Assembly (NCBI GenBank): GCA_030063045.1
Contig: JAQSEB010000109.1
Span: 1,116,001 to 1,180,000, forward strand
Direction: 5' to 3'
DNA from: Pratylenchus scribneri
Lineage: Eukaryota > Nematoda > Chromadorea > Rhabditida > Pratylenchidae
Length of the DNA: 64,000 nt
A model generated the notes under the pieces. It ran no database searches, was not told the origin of the DNA, and saw only the letters and a list, made by a program, of their open reading frames with translations. Within the stretch, counting starts at the first letter, position 1. The number at the start of each line of letters is the position of its first letter. Below are positions 13,341-33,559 of the stretch, one piece after another. A program made the translations under genes and the position numbers.

Positions 13341-14049
13341 TTTGCAAATTCAAATCGAACTTAACAAAATATTTCTATATATTAAAAATTTAATATTATT
13401 TGAAATTTTTTTTGTAATTAAATAAATGAAATTTATTCTATCTGTATGAATAAAATAAAATACTCTGCTATAGGTATTAAATTATATATTTATCAAATTT
13501 TTAAGTTTTACTATTTTTTTCTTTGGCAATTTCTATTTTCCATTATTCAGAGTTGGCTTATTCGAGCTGAACCTACAAGCTACAACCCAACTCAGCATTG
13601 TAAGAAATCATATCTGAATGTCTCGCCTAAATTTAAATACCTCCTCATTTTATCTCTTTAATTGACTTGGATTTTTCGAAAGGAAATGATTTCGATGCGG
13701 AATATCATGTAGATAGGGAAAGAGAGATTGAAATTGAAACGGATGAGATATGGACGGAATAGTTGATGGAGGATTGTGTCGAGTTGAATTCAGTTGAGGA
13801 ACAAATTCAGCCGCGAGAGGATTTAATGTTACTTAATAAATTAAATAAATATTTTGTTTGTTTGTTAATATAAAATTTAATAATTCAGCAAAATTCATTA
13901 TTACTAGTATAATTAAAATGGGAATGGCAAAACAGAAAATTTAATGGAAATGTAAAATGAGACTATATATATCATTATAATAAATTATTTTGGACAATTA
14001 TATCAATAAAGAACTCATTTAAAATTATTTTTATTTCATTAATTTTTAC

Positions 14050-14274
14050 TAGAGACCGGCAAAATGTCATCTGCGGGATTCCGGACCGGATTTCGGATTG
14101 GATAAATTTGGACCGGATCAAGCAAAAAAGCTCCGGTTTGGCCGGATTTTTTAAAAATCTCATAAAATGTGCCGGATTCCGGACCGGATCTAGTTATAAA
14201 ATTTTTTCTCCGGATTCCGGATTCTGACAAAAATGGCCGGATCCGGCAAAAATCCGGTCCGGTGCCGGTCTCTA
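14050..14274. mobile_element. hAT-type MITE with perfect 8-bp duplication
   Basis: A 225-bp element has perfect 12-bp inverted ends TAGAGACCGGCA / TGCCGGTCTCTA and an exact 8-bp duplication ATTTTTAC (14042-14049 and 14275-14282). The interior repeats TCCGGACCGGAT-like blocks. No coding capacity. Confidence 0.88.
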
Positions 14275-14629
14275 ATTTTTACATATGTTTGATTGCCCTT
14301 CCATAGAAAAAAATATTAAATAAATTAAATTTAGCAATAATAAACGAAGAAATTGTAATAAACAATTCATATTTGATAGGAAATATCTGAAAAAAAGTAA
14401 AATTATTAGAAATAAAAAAAATTGACAAAATTAAAATAATTATTTAAATGCCAGAATTTTTTCTTTCTAAAGCTTCCTTATCTGGATTCATTGAAAATTT
14501 TAATTTCAAATTAATTATTTCTTTTCAGACTATGGAAAATTTCACAAATATTGAAAAAAGAAATATGTTTTTAGAGCAAATGAATTAATTGGGATGTAAA
14601 TTTTGGTGGAGGAAGATTTGTAACTGGAC

Positions 14630-15085
14630 ATGATTTTGAACTTTAGTACGAATAAAACATGATATCCTCAATAGAACAAAATGATTTAATGGATGATGGA
14701 TGGTGGTCACATTGGATGAGGCCGATGATATGGATGGTAATTCAATTCTAAATGGGCATGATTTTGTCCTTTTAGTACGAATAAAACACGAGATCTAAGA
14801 ATAAAAACAAAATGATGTAGTGGATGTTGGAGGGTGATCCCATTGGATGAGTTCGAGGAAAATGGATGTGATCCAATTCTAAATGGGCATGATTTTGAAT
14901 TTTAGTACGAATAAAATAAAAAAATGATGCAGTGGATGTTTGAGGGTGATCCCATTGGGTGAGGCCGAAGAAAATGGATGTTGGATTGTTATCCAATTTG
15001 AATGAAAAAGAATGGTGATCCAATTCTAGATGGATGCATGATTTTGAACTTTAGTACGAATAAAACGCGTGATCTCTCAATAAAA
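14630..15085. repeat. Imperfect tandem repeat, about 115-bp unit
   Basis: Three to four degenerate copies carry the landmarks TTTTAGTACGAATAAAA, GGTGATCCCATTGG, CCAATTCTAAATGGGCATGA and an A-rich GATCT box. The array ends about 320 bases before the start of the secreted-protein gene at 15402. Related copies in the opposite orientation occur at 55385-55620, also upstream of a secreted-protein gene. It may be a promoter-associated repeat or only a dispersed satellite. Confidence 0.7.
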
Positions 15086-15401
15086 AATGATGTAAATTAT
15101 TTGGATGTTAGTAAAAGGGCGAAATGACATAATTGAAAGAGAATTTCAATAATAGGAATAGAGAAATAGAAGAAAGAAAAGAATTTGAAAATATCGGATG
15201 ATCCAATTTTTTGTTTAATTGTTCTACTATTCGATCAAATTGTGAGAAAAGATCTTTAATCATTTTTTATGGAAAAATGCAGAGCCTTTAAAATGACATG
15301 AAAATCACCAATCAATCTTCCATTCTGCCTTCTTCTCTTTATCCAATTTTTCTCAATACCCTCCTTCTCTCAGAAAAGCAAAAGAAATTAACGAATTAAT
15401 T

Positions 15402-17084
15402 ATGAAAAAAGTTCTCATAATCCTGTTAATTTTTCTTCACATATTATTGCTAATTTCTCCTACCATTAGTGGTGATGGCAAGCCGCTTGGAATATCGGAA
15501 AGAGAAAAAACATCATCCGTGGAAAGCGGCGAAATTAGTGAAAATATTTTGTTGATTTACGATGTCCATTTATTCTTGTCGGATTTGGCCAAAATTGTCG
15601 ATATTGAAGGGAATAAATTTTCTAATGTACAAAAATTATCTAAAGATGCAAATATAACAGAAAATGGGAAACGCTCTAAAAGGAATGTAAATGAACATGA
15701 GAAGAAGTTTAACACTCCACTCCCACCAGGACTTGATAGCAAGGAGGCAGTTGTTTTGTGGAAAAAAATGTTTAAGATTGAAAAATCAGTAGGCAATTGT
15801 TATAAAATGAAAATGGAAAGCGAATATTGGCAAAAATTCGCTAGTAAAAATATGAAAGAAATTGTTGAAGAAAAATTTGCGTTAAAAGGAGCATCAAAAG
15901 GAGCAGTTTGCCAATTGGAATACATTGAAGCAAATATTGTAAGAATAAAAAATATTCAATTTTATAATAAAAGAAAATTAAGATTTTAATGCAAAATACA
16001 GATAAATTAATCTTCTAAAATTTTAGACGAATTAGTTAAAATTAATTTTATCATAAACAAATAAAATAATGGGATCGAGTCAAGACAATTTTTAAGGACA
16101 AAATTTCGGTTTTATAGGGACAATTTAAGGACATTTAAAAAATTTTTTATACAAAAAATCATTTTTAATCTTTATCGGAATGCTTATACATATTTCTCGC
16201 CTGAATGTATTACGATATCCCATAAATTTTTTACAATTCATAAGATCTTTCTCTAATTTTCCCTAGAATATTAGTCTTTTCTAAGGATGTGGGTAATTTT
16301 GTAACCACTTTTCTTATAAAATAAGTACAAATCTCAATCTCAACCCTCCTGTTGTAACTATCTGTTGCTGCTGGTTACATCTCTTCTCAGTCAAAAGCAT
16401 CACAAAATTAAAAAAATATTCAAATTTAAAATTTCTCAAAATATGCAATTTTTTGGTTTTTACTGCATTTTTGAAAGACAATTTTTTTGCCAAAAAAGAC
16501 GAAAATATGCAAAAATATACAAAATAAAATTACTCTTAAAACATTTCAAATATCATAAAAACATCAATTATTTACCCAGGAACCCATTTAGAATTTAGAA
16601 AAAAAATATATGCATTTGCATATAAATCCGGGCTCTAGACATCATTTATAATTTTTCTCTCGGATATATAAAAAGAGAATTTTTTATGTACATATTAATA
16701 TCGTGTGTAGCTTAATTTTTGATATTATATTCTAAAAAAATGCATAAATTATTTTTTAGTAGAAAAATTTTCTACGCAATAAAAATTATAAATGATGCAT
16801 AACATTTTTAATACTAGTTCCACCTAATCAAAACATTTTACATCGGCTTGGAATTGGTCAATGAATTAATTGGCGAAAAAAATAAATGGGAAAAAGTCAA
16901 GTGGACAGAAAATCACTTTCCACGATTGCTTGAAGGAAAAAACGAATACAATGAATTAAAGAAAGAATTGGATGAACATGCAAATAAATTGAAAAAGGAA
17001 TTAATTGGTAAACATGTAAAACATGTGAAGAGCTTCAAAAAAAAACTGAATAGCCATCATATGCTGCGTAATGAATTTATTTAA
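15402..17084 (+). CDS. Secreted hypothetical protein with RSKR processing site
   Basis: Two exons, 15402-15938 and 16818-17084, join in phase 0 to give 267 residues. Residues 1-24 form a clear signal peptide (VLIILLIFLHILLLI core, SG at its end). Near residue 90 the sequence GKRSKRN is a furin-type dibasic site, so the protein may be a proprotein. The rest is Lys/Glu-rich and helical, with a VLWKKMFKIEKSVGNCY segment and only two cysteines. I know no family. The 879-bp intron holds no gene. A tandem repeat of a type also found upstream of another secreted-protein gene lies just upstream. A role in secretion to host or pseudocoelom is inference. Confidence 0.7.
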
Positions 17085-17663
17085 TAAAAAAATAATAATG
17101 AAAATAAGAAATATTAAAAGAAACAAATTAAATTTTGATTAAATAAAATTGATATTAAAAATAGGTTACTATTTTTTGCAGAAAAATTTTATTTTTTTTT
17201 GCAGAACAAAATTTTAATTTCTAATAAAATAAATCAGAAACCGGTTTTGACATTACAAACCTTATAACAAATTGTAAAATCTTATTTAGACCCGTCTTTT
17301 GACATATAAATTTCTTAATTTAAAACTGCTGATCGAGTTGACCGTTTAAACCATATTTCCGGTTTTTGGTTTTAAACTCAATGAAAAATTTTTGACCAAA
17401 AATGCCCTTGGTCCCCCCATTACTATTTGTTGGTAAAAGTTGGCATTAGCTTACCAAGATGGTAAGATATGACAAAATGGAGGTCAATTTCGAACTTGAA
17501 AACCCCTATATAGATATTTTTAGGGAAAAAAATTTTTAATTTTTTTTCAAAAAAGGGGGGCCTAAACCGTATCACCCTCTCTTGAGTTAGATAATTTCAA
17601 ATTGGGTGAAATTAAATTGGGCGTAAAAAAAAAAAAAATAATAATGACATTCCAAAATATTAG

Positions 17664-25442
<7,779 letters not shown>

Positions 25443-26643
25443 GCCAAAAGATGGAATATTCAAAGATGATGTGCACTTTCTTGAAAATGAAGTTATTATT
25501 TACAACTATCATGAAAATTATTTCAAACACCTTTGGAAATCTGTCTGTCTATTTAGCATGGAATTGATATCAGTTTTTTATTTCATATTTCGGATAAATA
25601 TTTGTTGCTGGTGAATTTTCTTTATCAAATTATAAATAATTTTTCGGGAACTTCTTTATGGCCTTTCTCTTACAATTAAGCTGGCTTGAAAATTTTGAGA
25701 TAGGTTAGACAATAGAATCGGATCAAAAATCTAGTACGTATACATACTTCTCCATCACTTCAATTTATAAATTATTTGAAATAAAAATAAGCGCAAATGA
25801 TTGGATTAAAAGAATTGAATTTATATTAATAAAAATTTAATTTTAAAGAAACAAGATAAATTTAACTTAATGGTGCATATTCTTCTTCATATATAGCGGG
25901 GAAGAACATTTAAAAAACTTATAGATTGAAGAATTTACAAAAATTAAGAGTTGGTTCCCCGGCGGGTCCCCAAAATTCCTTGATGTACTAATATGTGATG
26001 AATATTTACTCGATGGATTTTAAAAAAAGTGCATTTTATTTCAAATTATTATTAAGTGTGATTGAAGTGAAAAAATAAAGCCCGAAATTGCACAATCGGA
26101 CAGACAATTAATTGCTATGAACAGAGTCCACAAAATGGATGGATTACCATAACATTTTCTCACATAATTTGCCACATTTCATTTCCACATTTTATTAGAA
26201 TTTTAAAATCGTATTTCTTAATATTCCCTTAATTACATTTCCCCTAGCAATTTCTCATCGGTTTTACCAATCCATTCATTCATTCTATCAATCCTTGCCT
26301 CGACATTTTTATTTTGTTCGTTACATTCATCATTTTCGAGCCAAATTAGCTAGTTGTTTTACTTTTAAACTTTAAATTGTCATTTCATTTTAATTGTTTT
26401 TTCGTTCATTTCATTCATTTTGAATGGTTTAATTATCCAAGTTTGAGATTTTACAGATTGAATTGGAATAAAAAAATTTGTTATTAATTTGCCTTGAATT
26501 GATTCTAAACAAAAGGAAGAATTGGTCAGAGTTTCCTTTAAAAATGATACCAGGTTATATAAAATTTACAAGAATTTAGGAAAACATATATTGGATGTTT
26601 AAAATTTACGATTAAATATTTCTCTTTCAAGCATCACCCTCCT
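25443..26643. other. Convergent intergenic region
   Basis: About 1.2 kb between the protease stop codon and the stop codon of the minus-strand zinc-finger gene. AT-rich; I see no exon with a supported frame, no tandem repeat and no clear inverted repeat. Probably both 3' UTRs and spacer. Confidence 0.5.
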
Positions 26644-28654
26644 TTATGGCTGAATATTTTGCCATTGAATTTGTTCCTCCAATAGTTGATTATTCATTAC
26701 ATTATTGTTTGGAGAATTTTGTTGAGATGATGATGAATGTAGTTTCTTCAGATGTACTGTCAAATTGCCTTTCTGCTCAAAGCGACTTCCACATATTGGA
26801 CAGATATTTGGTCTTTTATCTAAAATTATAATGGGAAATAGAATTCAAAAACAGATTTATTATTAACTTTGATGTGCTTTTTCATGACGTTTACAACTAT
26901 CGATATCTTTAAATCTTTTTCCGCATACGTCGCATTTAAATCGAATTACATTGGCTGAACGGTTGATAAAATATATACAAAATTTATTTATTTTTTGTGA
27001 ATTTATTTTTCTTTAATCTTTCACAAAATTCTAAATTTAAAAAAAAAAATTATTTTTTAAACATATTTTCTAATTTTGAAATTTCTACAAAAAATTTTCA
27101 AAAATTCATAATTTACTCACGTTGATTTTGTTCATGACGTCTCCGCGTCTTGTTATCGATAAATCCTTTTTTACAAATATTGCATTTATATGGCTCTTCA
27201 TTGGCTGAACATTAGAAAGATTTTAAAAATATTTTTAATTTTTGCTAATTTTTTCTAATCATTAGAAATTATAATTTTATAAAAAATATTTTTATTCATA
27301 ATTTCTATTAAAATCTTTAAATTTGCCAACAATGTGTCCGGCGATGTACAATCATTTGGCATGGAAATTTAAATTCTCTGCCACAAATCTGAAAATATAA
27401 AAATAAGAAAAGATATTTTTAAATTACATATACATCACAAATTCTGTCCAACTTCTTATTTTGAACAGTTCCGACAACATTTGTCGGATTAATTTCCATC
27501 TGATCGATGGCAATTATTGGATTAGAAGGCGATTGAATTCTGATTGGCCGATTATTTCGCAATTTATTTTGTTCCATTGATTGATTTATTATAATATCAT
27601 TGTTAGATGGTGAATTATGTTGGACCGTCGATGAATGTGGAACATTTTCAGCATTTGAGGCTCGCCAATTTGCAAACCATTCATAATCTTCTTTGGTTAT
27701 CTCGTCAAAATCCCAATGATGATTTGCAGCGGGATAGGAATTTAATTCTTGGCTAATTTCATTTGAATTCGGATTTTGTTCCATTAATGAATTTATCACA
27801 TTATTAATATTTATTGGTGAATTTTGCATGGCCGACGATGAATTTTGGATATTTAATTTTTTGATGCATTTTGTCTTTCTCCGATGATTTCTCAAATTTT
27901 CTTTTCTATTGAATGTTTTTTCACAATTTTGACAAACAAATTGAGTGCTTCCTTTTTCGATGCATTGCCTCTTATTCTGTAGATGTCTAATCAAATGGTG
28001 AAACTGCTTGAAACCTTGGTCACATTTTTTGCAGAAAAATTTCTTTTCCACTGTACAGGAATTAATTTATGATATTAAAATAAATCAAATTTTTACTTAC
28101 GTTGTCTTGCTCGTTCATTAATTGAATTATTTCCGATCTGAAAATTTTTATATTAAGTAAAAAGGGGATTTTAATTATTATTATTTGGGTTTAATTTTTC
28201 AAATATAAAAAATGAAGGAAAAATAAATTTTTCATATATGAATTTTAATATTGACCTGATGAGTGCTCCCTTCTAATGTTGGTTGATTCGAATAAGATTC
28301 ATCAATTATAATTTGTTGGCTATTTTGTATTTGATTTTGTTTCATTGGTTGTTCATTAATTGCATTATTTTGTAGGACAGATGATGAATGATGAATATTT
28401 TGATTTATTGGGGCTATCACTTTTGTTGAATGGTCATTTCCCATTGGCATAAATGTGCTTTCTCTAGACCATTCTTCAGTAGGATTTAATAATAATTCAA
28501 TTAATTCATTTGATGAACTAGAAGAATTTTGTTCCAAATATTCGTTCAATTTCCTTTTTCCTTTGTCTTTTTTAGATGGACCGGCATCATTTTTTCCGGC
28601 ACTGTTTATTTCGACAATTATGAAAATTAAAAAAATTCCAATGAATTTTTTCAT
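26644..28654 (-). CDS. Secreted multi-zinc-finger protein (C2H2/C2HC), family member A
   Basis: Exons in transcript order: 28654-28256, 28137-28101, 28050-27434, 27388-27331, 27204-27121, 26954-26868 and 26819-26644; phases agree (485 residues). Residues 1-18 are a signal peptide (KKFIGIFLIFIIVEINSA), followed by a basic patch KKDKGKRKLNEYLE and an Asn/Ser/Gln-rich stretch. Fingers: CKKC...H...C and CQNC...H...C (C2HC), then RICDICGREF...HRRTH (C2H2, its two cysteines split by an intron), CNIC...H (degenerate), CDVC...HEKAH and CPIC...HLKKLH. It shares its N-terminal plan with the genes at 30224 and 40901. An acceptor-like TTTTTCAG 9 bases before the ATG suggests trans-splicing. Signal peptide plus basic patch plus DNA-binding fingers suggests a nuclear-targeted effector; that role is inference. 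Confidence 0.8.
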
Positions 28655-28849
28655 ATTTAAAGCTGAAAAATAGAATATATTAGAAAAAAATAATTAACGA
28701 ATATAAAATGTCGAATTTTAATATCCATTTGATTGACTTATTTCATTACCATTTGTTAATTTCGACAAAGATGAATGCTTCACATCAAAAAAAAAAACTC
28801 ATGGATTAAAAAGGGATTGGAGAATCGGAAAAAGAATAATGAAGAGAAA

Positions 28850-29215
28850 AAAATGATCGAAGTTCATACAATGTCTCTGATTGTTTTTGTTAATTTTGTT
28901 CTAATTGAAAGGGGAGATCCTTGTGGTGAATGCAGTTTTTAATAGAACTTTTGTTAACTTAGTTCTAGCTGAGATCTTCAATAGTATTAAATGGATTATG
29001 CTCTTTTGGCCCATTTCCTTGGCTTTTGGCGAAGATGACGAGTACACCCATTCCACCCTGACAAATAAAGAGATCTAAAAAAATGGTAAGTGCGTTGAGA
29101 GAGTAAATTTGAACGAAAGAAAAAGAATGATTTCAAATTGCCCTGATGATCTTTTTTTGTTAATTTTGTTCTAAATGGATGGAAGAGATCAAATGAGTTG
29201 ATGTCTTTTCAGCTG
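28850..29215. repeat. Degenerate repeat upstream of zinc-finger gene A
   Basis: Three degenerate copies with the landmark TTTTGTTAATTTTGTTCTAA (28885, 28950, 29155 regions) and GAGATC boxes. This is the reverse complement of the AACGAAATTAACAAAAT core of the 65-bp array at 54848-55345. It begins about 200 bases upstream of the minus-strand start codon at 28654. Confidence 0.55.
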
Positions 29216-29577
29216 GGCATTTTGTTTTATTTATTCTAAATCATTATTCAGATTGAATCCATTAAAATTATCATCACAGCTCCAAAGTTCATTCATTTCT
29301 CGGATTCCAAACAGGGTGACTGAATTACCGCGAAAATTCAGCATTTTCCGCTCATTTTTTCTGCATTTTTTACTTTTGCCATATTTGCTGCATTTTTGAA
29401 ATTTCGCCAATTTTGAATAAAATGGGCAAATTTTCCTTGTATGGGACAACTTTTTGATTAAAATTTTTCTATATCGGGCCATTTTTGCGTTAATAATAAA
29501 AATTTATTGGTACCCATCTTAGTCTTTTGAACCTATCTTTGACTTCTTGAACTTTGCCCCGGCCATCTCAATTTATC

Positions 29578-29963
29578 CGGAGTGGGACGGTTAGTGGCGC
29601 GGCCGTTTAGTGGCGAAAGCTAATAGCTAGGCGCCTAATGAATGGTTTATAATGTTTTATATATCATTTAAAAGAGTAAAAAATTCTCTATGAGTCCATA
29701 TAAAAATCAAATTTTAAAACATATTTTTACATTTTTTAAAATTCAAAAACCATAAAATTTGACACTATTTTGCCCATTTTTATTAAAAAAATCACAACTT
29801 TTTTTATTTAAGACAATATAAACTGTTTTTTATATCATTCGATAGATAATGCATTGCTCTATCAAATGAATATAAAAACATTCAATATGGTTTAGATTAA
29901 GATGAGTTATAAAGCAAAAACTGGTCCGCCACTAACCGGCCGGCCACTAACCGTCGCGTACCC
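29578..29963. mobile_element. MULE-like foldback element, 9-bp duplication
   Basis: A 386-bp element is flanked by CAATTTATC (29569-29577 and 29964-29972). Left end: CGGAGTGGGACGGTTAGTGG, then a second GTTTAGTGGCG. Right end, complemented: GGGTACGCGACGGTTAGTGG. The motif GG(T/C)TTAGTGGC appears two or more times at each end. Nine-base duplications point to the Mutator superfamily; no transposase. Confidence 0.75.
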
Positions 29964-30223
29964 CAATTTATCTGACTGTAAATTTTTTTGAACAAAATTA
30001 CTGCCGCAGATTTTTACCATCGATGGCATTGCTCAAATCGATGATGACCCAACATTTTTTAATTGATGGCAATGCTACATTTTTACCTGATTATCCTCTG
30101 AGGATAGGCATTTTATAACAGTAATTTTGTGTATAGATACCAATTTTGTGTTTTTTAACTAAAGCGACAATTTGCGTTTTTTTAAGTTACCCATAGCTTT
30201 AATTAAATTTTTTTCCAGCAAAT

Positions 30224-32417
30224 ATGATAAAACTTTTTTTAATTTTATTAATTTGTACAAAAATCATTGAAATAATCTGTACTGTACAAAATGATGCCGC
30301 TGGTTCATCGCAAATGAACAAAGGCAAAAGGAAATTGGAAGAATATTTGGAAAATAACTCTTCAAATTCAAATGAAATCAATCAAAAATCTATAAAAATT
30401 TCAAAACATTCATTTGATTTAAACAAAATACCTGATGATAGATTTGATTGGCTGAATGATAAAAATGTTGAGCATTCATCGTCGGCCCAACAAAATCCAA
30501 TTCAAAATATTCAGCAAATTATAGCTGAATCTTCAACTGATGACCACTCTCACCCCCATTCACATATTGAACCCATTATCGCAAATAAATGTGAGTAAAA
30601 ATTCAAAATATCGTATTTATATTTTTAGAAGCCTCGGGGTTTATAAAATAAAGAGAACCACTAAGGGGGCTTCTATTTGAGAAGGTACTACTAAGTTTCA
30701 AAGCGAGAAAATATATTAAAATTAAATTTAATTGAAAAATTTTATACTAATCAGAGCATGTTTCTATGATTCGAAATTTATTTTCCAACTATATTTTTGA
30801 TATTTTGTACGAAAAAATATATTTTTTGAAAAATTGTTGCTAAATTATTTTTTAAATTGTGAACATATTTTTAGGATTCCAACATATTTGTATGACTCAA
30901 AACATTTTATGAAAATGTTTTTTTTTAATTTAAGCACAATCAAAAGCATGTTTTAACAACATTTTTTTACAATTCAAAATATCGACACGATATTTTAATA
31001 GGCAAAAAAGGAAATTAAAAAATTATATTTTAACTAAAAGAGTCATATGTCTGAAAAAATTAGGACTAAAAAATACTTGAAAAATATTAGTTATAAATAT
31101 TTTCAGATGTTAGCGAAAAAATTCAAATGAATAAATCGAAACAGCGAAAAATTCGAAAAGAATCAATTAAAAAGAAAAATTCTCAATTTCAAAATGTGAT
31201 AATTGAACCTAAAAAGCAGCAAAGTGGCATTCAAAATCTGCCATCAAAGGAAAAATATCAAGACAAAGGGAAAAAACCAGTAAATAAAATTGGAACGGCT
31301 TCGAATCGAATAGTCGAAAAAGGAGGTTCCATTTGGACTTTCGATAATTCATCACTTTTTTTAAACCCATGGGAAATGATGCCAAATATTATTAGACAAA
31401 TTTTTTTTAAAACTTTCAAATTAAATTGAGGATAAAAAATTTAAATGTTCATCCCAGAAAATTATATGATGAACAAAAATAAATTTTATACATCAATTGC
31501 AAATTGTAGTTTTGTTTTTAGAAAGGTTAATAATTTAAGTTAAAATTATAAGATGGAGTTTTAAAACATTTTTTTAATTCATTATTAATTTAGAATAATT
31601 TTTGAAAATTAAATATTTAAATTTTATCCTTGTCAGATAGGGAGAAATTGAATGCAGTTTTTCTGATTTTAATAAAAAAATTTACCACAAAAAATAGTCG
31701 TGTGACACATGAGAAAATAGATAAACGTGAGAAAAATTTCAATTAATTTCATTCGTTTTTTTCAAGCAAAATAAATTATTAATTAAAGAAATATTAATTT
31801 GTAAAATCTAAAGTTTTTTAAAAAATTTCCCCACCCTATAGCTGATTTTATACGATATAAATGCACTTGGTCCAAATGTCGGAAAGAATTTAATTCTGAT
31901 TCGAATCGTCGAGAGCATGAAAAAATACATAAAAGTGAGTAAATATTTAAATAAATTTTATTGTTTTTTTAAAAATAAATTAATTTTCGTTAACAATTCC
32001 AATAAAATTTTAGAAGTTTTTTGCGAAAAGTGTGGAGAAAGTTTTAAACGGGGAAGATATTTGAAAAGGCATTTGAAGAATAAAATATGCGACAAAGATG
32101 AAAATAGTATGCTTTTTTAGGACAAAATAATTAATTCGTGTGTTACCATTTCCACTAAAATTTTAGATGAAACAATTGTTTGCGAAAAATGTGGAAAAAA
32201 TTTCAAGGAGAATAAATATTTGTATAGACATTTGAAGGAAAAAATTTGCGACAAAAATGAAAATAGTATGCTTTTGCTTTTTTAGGACAAAATAATTAAT
32301 TTTTATTACCATTTCCACGAATCAGTTACTTGCGTAAAGTGTAGACACATTTTCAAGCATAAAAGATATTTGAAAAGGCATTTGAAGAATAAAATATGCG
32401 ACAAAGAAGAAGGATAA
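30224..32417 (+). CDS. Secreted multi-zinc-finger protein, family member B, with DLNxxP
   Basis: Exons: 30224-30590, 31107-31325 (donor uncertain), 31842-31934, 32014-32106, 32167-32265 and 32326-32417; about 320 residues. Signal peptide: KLFLILLICTKIIEIIC. Then comes NKGKRKLEEYLE (basic patch shared with members A and C), and at residues 65-70 DLNKIP within SFDLNKIPDDRFDWLN. Exon 2 is very basic (KQRKIRKESIKKK). Fingers: CTWSKC...HEKIH (C2H2, C-x4-C) and three near-copies of C(E/V)KC...YLKRHLKNKIC (C2HC). All finger exons have phase-1 borders, so they can be added or lost without a frameshift. Exon 2 could instead run to a stop at 31429, giving a finger-less isoform. TTTTTTCCAG ends 5 bases before the ATG, as for trans-splicing. 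Confidence 0.75.
32014..32417 (+). repeat. Tandem triplication of a zinc-finger exon
   Basis: Three units of about 155 bp each contain one finger exon and one short intron. Exon 4, 5 and 6 share GCGACAAAGAT/GAA ends and the intron start GTATGCTTTT, TTAGGACAAAATAATTAATT and ACCATTTCCAC. The intron identity shows recent duplication. Confidence 0.8.
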
Positions 32418-32734
32418 ATATGCTAGAAAGTGATAAAGAGCAACAGATGAATTGAGAGAAAAGTGATGAGAATCCGGTCTTATTTATATTTACAAATTTC
32501 TATAAAATGGTTTTAAAATTTTAAACTAGAATAAAATTTACAGAAAAATTTCTTATCCCATCAATAATAATTTGGATTATTGATTATCTCATTTCTCATA
32601 TAATCTCGGAAATCGGAATTTTTAAATTTAAATTCACAATTTGCAAAGTGTATAATATAAAAGGGGACCATCAATCAATTTGGGATAATTTTCTTAGTAA
32701 AATCATAAAAAATCTTGGTATTATGACAATTGGG

Positions 32735-33032
32735 GACGCGACAATTGGGTATGGAACGGTCTAACGTCAAAGGACGTAAAGCTGCAATGCCAATTTATAT
32801 GGTATTTTATTCGGCTTAAAATTTTTTATAAAATAACATCAAAAGCATTGTTCAATGTCAAGTATTCACCGAATTATAGCCAAAAAACCATTAATTTAAT
32901 TAAAATTTTGTTTCTGGCCGTTTCTGGCCATAATTCGGTGAATATTTAACATTGACCAATACTTTTGATATTATTTTTTATAAAGCAAAAACTGGTCCGC
33001 CACTAAACGGCCCGCCATTAAACGCCGCATAC
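32735..33032. repeat. Foldback element
   Basis: Left end GGGGACGCGACAATTGGGTA, right end ATTAAACGCCGCATACCC with two CCGCCA(C/T)TAAACG motifs. The core is a palindrome around TTTCTGGCCGTTTCTGGCCA with arms matching the 22885 and 24218 elements. Limits approximate; no clean duplication seen. Confidence 0.55.
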
Positions 33033-33038
33033 CCGAAA

Positions 33039-33184
33039 TGTATAGACAATTATTAATGTTGCAAGGAGAGCAAGAACATGAAGAAAAACAAATGATAAAG
33101 AGATTGATGACGGAAACGGAACTACACAAGAAAAGAAGAAGAAAAAATTGTACGTTTAAAAATTTAGTCAAAAAAAATTATTAA
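33039..33184 (+). CDS. Short charged ORF, doubtful
   Basis: Forty-eight codons from an ATG right after a foldback element. The product is strongly charged (EQEHEEKQMIKRLM, then HKKRRRKN), unlike random AT-rich sequence, and could be the last exon of a gene cut by the element. No partner exon found. It ends 3 bases inside the minus-strand pseudogene. Confidence 0.2.
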
Positions 33185-33559
33185 TGATTTATAGTAAAAG
33201 GATTATTATTGGTTTTGACGAATACAACATTTTTCATCGTCGAAGAACATAACAATCGAACGGCCAGGCTTTTGGGCAGGAAATGGCCAATCATTTTGTT
33301 GAAGAATAATTTACTGGCCCAAAAGAGTAGCCAACTTGGCAACAAAATTAGTGCAAAATCCATTACTGCCCCATGCAGAATATAAAGTGCCAGCAGAAGC
33401 TTCGTATTTGTGACAAATTTGTAAATGGCTATCTATAAAAAAGTAATAAAAAAAACTATTTGCAAAAAAGATATAAAAGAGTTGGATGGAACAAATTTTA
33501 ATCTAAAATTGAAAAAAAAATTTTAAATGGAAAATATTTTTTGGAAAATATTTTATTTG

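Noticed and set aside
13446..13661. 71-codon frame after the chemoreceptor gene
   Set aside because: No splice partner, no conserved motif and composition like the surrounding AT-rich DNA.
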